Shown here one piece after another: positions 5,321 through 5,409 of a stretch of DNA of 5,409 nt. The stretch is taken from positions 1 through 5,409 of the forward strand of contig DUMX01000255.1 of NCBI GenBank assembly GCA_012839665.1, in the 5' to 3' direction. The position numbers and the translations under genes were made by a program. This stretch comes from Gelria sp. (GTDB lineage: Bacteria > Bacillota > Syntrophomonadia > Syntrophomonadales > Syntrophomonadaceae). Numbering within the stretch: the first letter of the stretch is position 1; every line of letters starts with the position of its first letter. The notes beneath the pieces were generated by a model that made no database searches, had not been told where the DNA came from, and saw only the letters and a program-made list of their open reading frames with translations.

Positions 5321-5340
5321 GAAAATAAATTTTTAAGCAA
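5300..5340 (+). other. 10-bp perfect inverted repeat around the stop codon of the MTAP-family gene
   Basis: TTGCTTAAAA (5300-5309) is exactly complementary to TTTTAAGCAA (5331-5340). The 21-base loop contains the TAA stop at 5318-5320. The left arm lies in the coding sequence. No T-run follows the right arm, so it is not a standard terminator; it could slow decay of the mRNA 3' end or be chance in AT-rich sequence. The bases to the window end hold one more short hairpin (TGATAA 5349-5354 with TTATCA 5361-5366) and no gene that I can see. Confidence 0.4.
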
Positions 5341-5409
5341 TAATATAGTGATAACCCGGATTATCAAAGTAAATTTTAATTCACCCTGACGGGTACACGG
5401 CAAGATTCT

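Overview
The window looks like chromosomal DNA of an AT-rich, Gram-positive-type anaerobic bacterium, most likely a clostridial Firmicute. The reasons are purine-rich AGGAGG-like ribosome sites, a high share of AT-ending codons, a cytoplasmic D-Ala-D-Ala ligase, and menaquinone made by the futalosine route. The genus cannot be named from this sequence alone. All recognised genes are on the + strand.

Layout. The left edge (2-460) holds the C-terminal part of a D-alanine--D-alanine ligase. It is followed by a 101-residue protein of unknown function (515-820), whose ribosome site and start codon lie in a perfect 12-bp inverted repeat. A probable intrinsic terminator (836-873) closes this unit. 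An AT-rich leader (874-1042) then leads to a strong Shine-Dalgarno site and what looks like a frame-interrupted gene for a roughly 53-residue single-pass membrane protein, which overlaps the start of mqnE. The menaquinone cluster follows: mqnE (aminofutalosine synthase), mqnA (chorismate dehydratase), a MITE-like non-coding repeat, mqnC (cyclic dehypoxanthine futalosine synthase, probably starting at a TTG), and a nucleoside phosphorylase-fold protein of the MTAP family. The right edge is non-coding.

How the genes work together. MqnA dehydrates chorismate to 3-[(1-carboxyvinyl)oxy]benzoate. MqnE joins this to the adenosine part of S-adenosylmethionine to give aminofutalosine. A purine base must then be removed to give dehypoxanthine futalosine, which MqnC cyclises. 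The usual base-removing enzymes (MqnB or an MTA/SAH nucleosidase) are not in the window. The MTAP-family gene next to mqnC is therefore the best local candidate for the step.

The most interesting point is that by-eye alignment of this MTAP-family protein shows an Asn/Ala pair where adenine-specific MTAPs have Asp/Asp, which suggests a 6-oxopurine substrate such as futalosine. It also shows Met in place of the phosphate-binding Arg of the RHG motif, which suggests hydrolysis rather than phosphorolysis. MqnD and a possible aminofutalosine deaminase are not visible and may lie outside the window.
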